A model generated the notes under the pieces. The model was not told the DNA's origin and did not search any database. It saw nothing but the letters and a program-made list of their open reading frames with translations. A DNA stretch of 64,000 nucleotides from Streptomyces violaceoruber (GTDB taxonomy: Bacteria; Actinomycetota; Actinomycetes; Streptomycetales; Streptomycetaceae): assembly GCA_000720805.1 (NCBI GenBank), contig JODI01000015.1, positions 1 to 64,000 of the forward strand. Reading direction: 5' to 3'. Of this stretch, positions 62,839-64,000 are shown in pieces. Both the position numbers and the translations under genes were made by a program. Position 1 is the stretch's first letter. Every line of letters begins with the position of its first letter.

Positions 62839-64000
62839 TCAGCCGCGGCCCCCGCGCCCGTGGGACGCGCAGCGGACGGTCGCGGTGTCGGCCGCGGTGA
62901 GCCCGAACACCAGGGCCGAAGCGATGCCGCCGGCGTAGGCCCGGTACCACAGGCCTCCGGTGTCCGAGCCGGCCGCGAGGAGCCCTTCCACACACCTGCC
63001 GTCCTCTCCCAGAACCCGTGCCCGGTCGTCGATACGGATCCCGTGGAACGGGAAGGTGATCGCCGGCACCGTCTCGATGACGTAGTAGGGCGGTTCGTCG
63101 AGTGGCAGGCGGTCGAGCCGGCGGCCCGGCACCGGGTCCTGCCCCGCCGCCGTACGGGCGTTGAACCGCTCGACGGCCGCGCGGACGGTGGGCCCGTCGT
63201 ACCCCCACTCCTCGGGCAGGTAGCCGAGTTCGTCGAGGTCCTCGGCGAACCCGACCCGGCCACCCCGTTTGCCGGCCAGCGCGAACTTGTCGACGGCGAC
63301 CGCCCCTTCCACGTACGAGCCCACCACCCAGTCGCGGAACACGCGCGCGTCGGCGATGAGAAGGCCGCGGTTCTCGGGCTGTTCCATCAGCGCCATCGCC
63401 GTCAGGTGATCACCCAGTGTCTCGTCGGTGAACCGCTCGCCCAGCAGGTTGAACAGCAGGGCGTGCTCGCTGTAGTAGAGCGACAGGTCGACGAAGTCCG
63501 CCGGGTCGGCGAACGGGACGCCGCTCGGGATCAGGTGCCCGTAGAAGCCGGCCCCGGGCAGACCGGTCGACGCTCCGGCGGCGGTCGCCAGGCGGTGGCC
63601 GGCCCCGCGACTGCAGGGGTTGGAGCGCAGTTCCAGGACGTCGGCGTGCGGGTGGACGAGCTCTTTGCAGAGGTCCGCGTCCCCCTGGAACCCCCCGGTG
63701 GCCAGGAGCGTGGAGGTGGCGCGCACCTGCCGTCGTGTGCCGTCGCCCGTGACGAGTTCCGCTCCGGTCACCGCCCCGTCCTTGAGGAGGAGCCGCTCGG
63801 TGTCGGTGGTCAGCAGCAGTTCGCCACCCGCCTCCACGATGATGCGGCGGCAGGTGTCGATGTAGTGGTGGGTGTCGAACTGGTGCCCCTGGCCGAAGCT
63901 GAGGACGGGTTGAGCGTTCTTGGCCTCGACCCCGGTGCTCCGGATCCAGGCGATGCCGTCCTCGAAGCGGTCCACGAGGGCACGCTTGAGTGAGGCGTCC
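62839..64000 (-). CDS. FAD-binding dehydrogenase (fumarate reductase/KstD-like), 5-prime end outside
   Basis: 387 residues of the C-terminal part of an FAD_binding_2 flavoprotein are visible; the N-terminal Rossmann start is beyond the window. Seen are TLLATGGFQGDADLCKELVH, SRGAGHRLATAAGAST, GYLPEEWGYDGPTVRAAVER and the C-terminal FAD loop GLLAAGSDTGGLWYRAYAGG followed by IASALVFGLTAA. The group includes tricarballylate dehydrogenase, 3-ketosteroid dehydrogenase and related enzymes. The neighbouring enone reductase and transporters suggest oxidation of an imported acid or steroid-like compound. Confidence 0.85.
   Translation of the reverse strand, partial: DASLKRALVDRFEDGIAWIRSTGVEAKNAQPVLSFGQGHQFDTHHYIDTCRRIIVEAGGELLLTTDTERLLLKDGAVTGAELVTGDGTRRQVRATSTLLATGGFQGDADLCKELVHPHADVLELRSNPCSRGAGHRLATAAGASTGLPGAGFYGHLIPSGVPFADPADFVDLSLYYSEHALLFNLLGERFTDETLGDHLTAMALMEQPENRGLLIADARVFRDWVVGSYVEGAVAVDKFALAGKRGGRVGFAEDLDELGYLPEEWGYDGPTVRAAVERFNARTAAGQDPVPGRRLDRLPLDEPPYYVIETVPAITFPFHGIRIDDRARVLGEDGRCVEGLLAAGSDTGGLWYRAYAGGIASALVFGLTAADTATVRCASHGRGGRG

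Overview
The window is high-GC actinobacterial DNA with strong third-codon-position G/C bias, GTG and ATG starts behind GGAGG-type ribosome sites, and many gene families typical of Streptomyces (SCO2400-like protein, snapalysin, CU044_5270 partner of an ECF sigma factor, Tat-exported glycosidases, F420-type and luciferase-like oxidoreductases). I read it as an accessory or chromosome-arm segment of a Streptomyces genome. It mixes intact catabolic operons with many decayed genes. I see no CRISPR array, rRNA, tRNA, prophage or large antibiotic cluster.

Layout. 1-800: tail of an IS481-type transposase and a chimeric scar in which the start of a ChrB-like gene runs into the end of an MFS gene. 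1.2-5 kb: maleylpyruvate-isomerase-like protein, PaaI thioesterase, cytochrome P450 with a divergent TetR regulator and a 15-bp palindromic operator. 5.3-7.6 kb and 22.8-25.1 kb: two divergent paralogues of a secreted GH95-like glycosidase. Together with a lyase-like fragment (25.2 kb), an alginate-lyase-family protein (32.9 kb) and a beta-helix protein (34.3 kb) they form a scattered polysaccharide-degradation set. 9.8-11.3 kb: frameshifted amidase. 11.7-22.6 kb: SCO2400-like protein, TetR with aldo/keto reductase and LLM oxidoreductase, acyltransferase, ECF sigma factor with its membrane partner, HxlR regulator, a truncated sigma-factor ORF, MOSC protein, snapalysin, BASS symporter. 25.8-32.6 kb: broken DUF2243 gene, orphan ctaD with a small coupled gene, pyridoxamine-oxidase-like fragment, phosphoketolase.

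36.1-44.9 kb (minus strand) is the most interesting block. It is a tightly overlapping operon with an NMT1/THI5-type ABC importer, a RutA-like flavin monooxygenase, a RutB-like amidohydrolase, an NtaA/DszA-type monooxygenase, an MFS exporter, a 32-codon micro-ORF joined by ATGA overlaps at both ends, and a flavin reductase. Import, oxidative ring opening, hydrolysis and FMNH2 supply are all present, but RutC, RutD and RutE are not. This suggests a variant pathway for pyrimidines or other N-heterocycles. Repeated TGTGTTTC motifs lie in front of its two promoter-proximal genes.

45.0-50.1 kb: a three-gene operon of ABC ATPase, permease with a C-terminal extracytoplasmic domain, and a membrane-anchored beta-propeller/phosphoesterase. 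50.3-54.5 kb: AraC regulator, vanadium-haloperoxidase-like secreted protein and several gene wrecks (VOC protein, TetR tail, ankyrin gene). 54.7-64 kb: TetR regulator, MHS-family transporter, an Fbp-like ABC importer, an NADP-dependent oxidoreductase and an FAD dehydrogenase running off the window. Matching ACTGAnnTCAGT-like sites before the MHS gene and the importer suggest one TetR regulon for uptake and oxidation of a small organic substrate.
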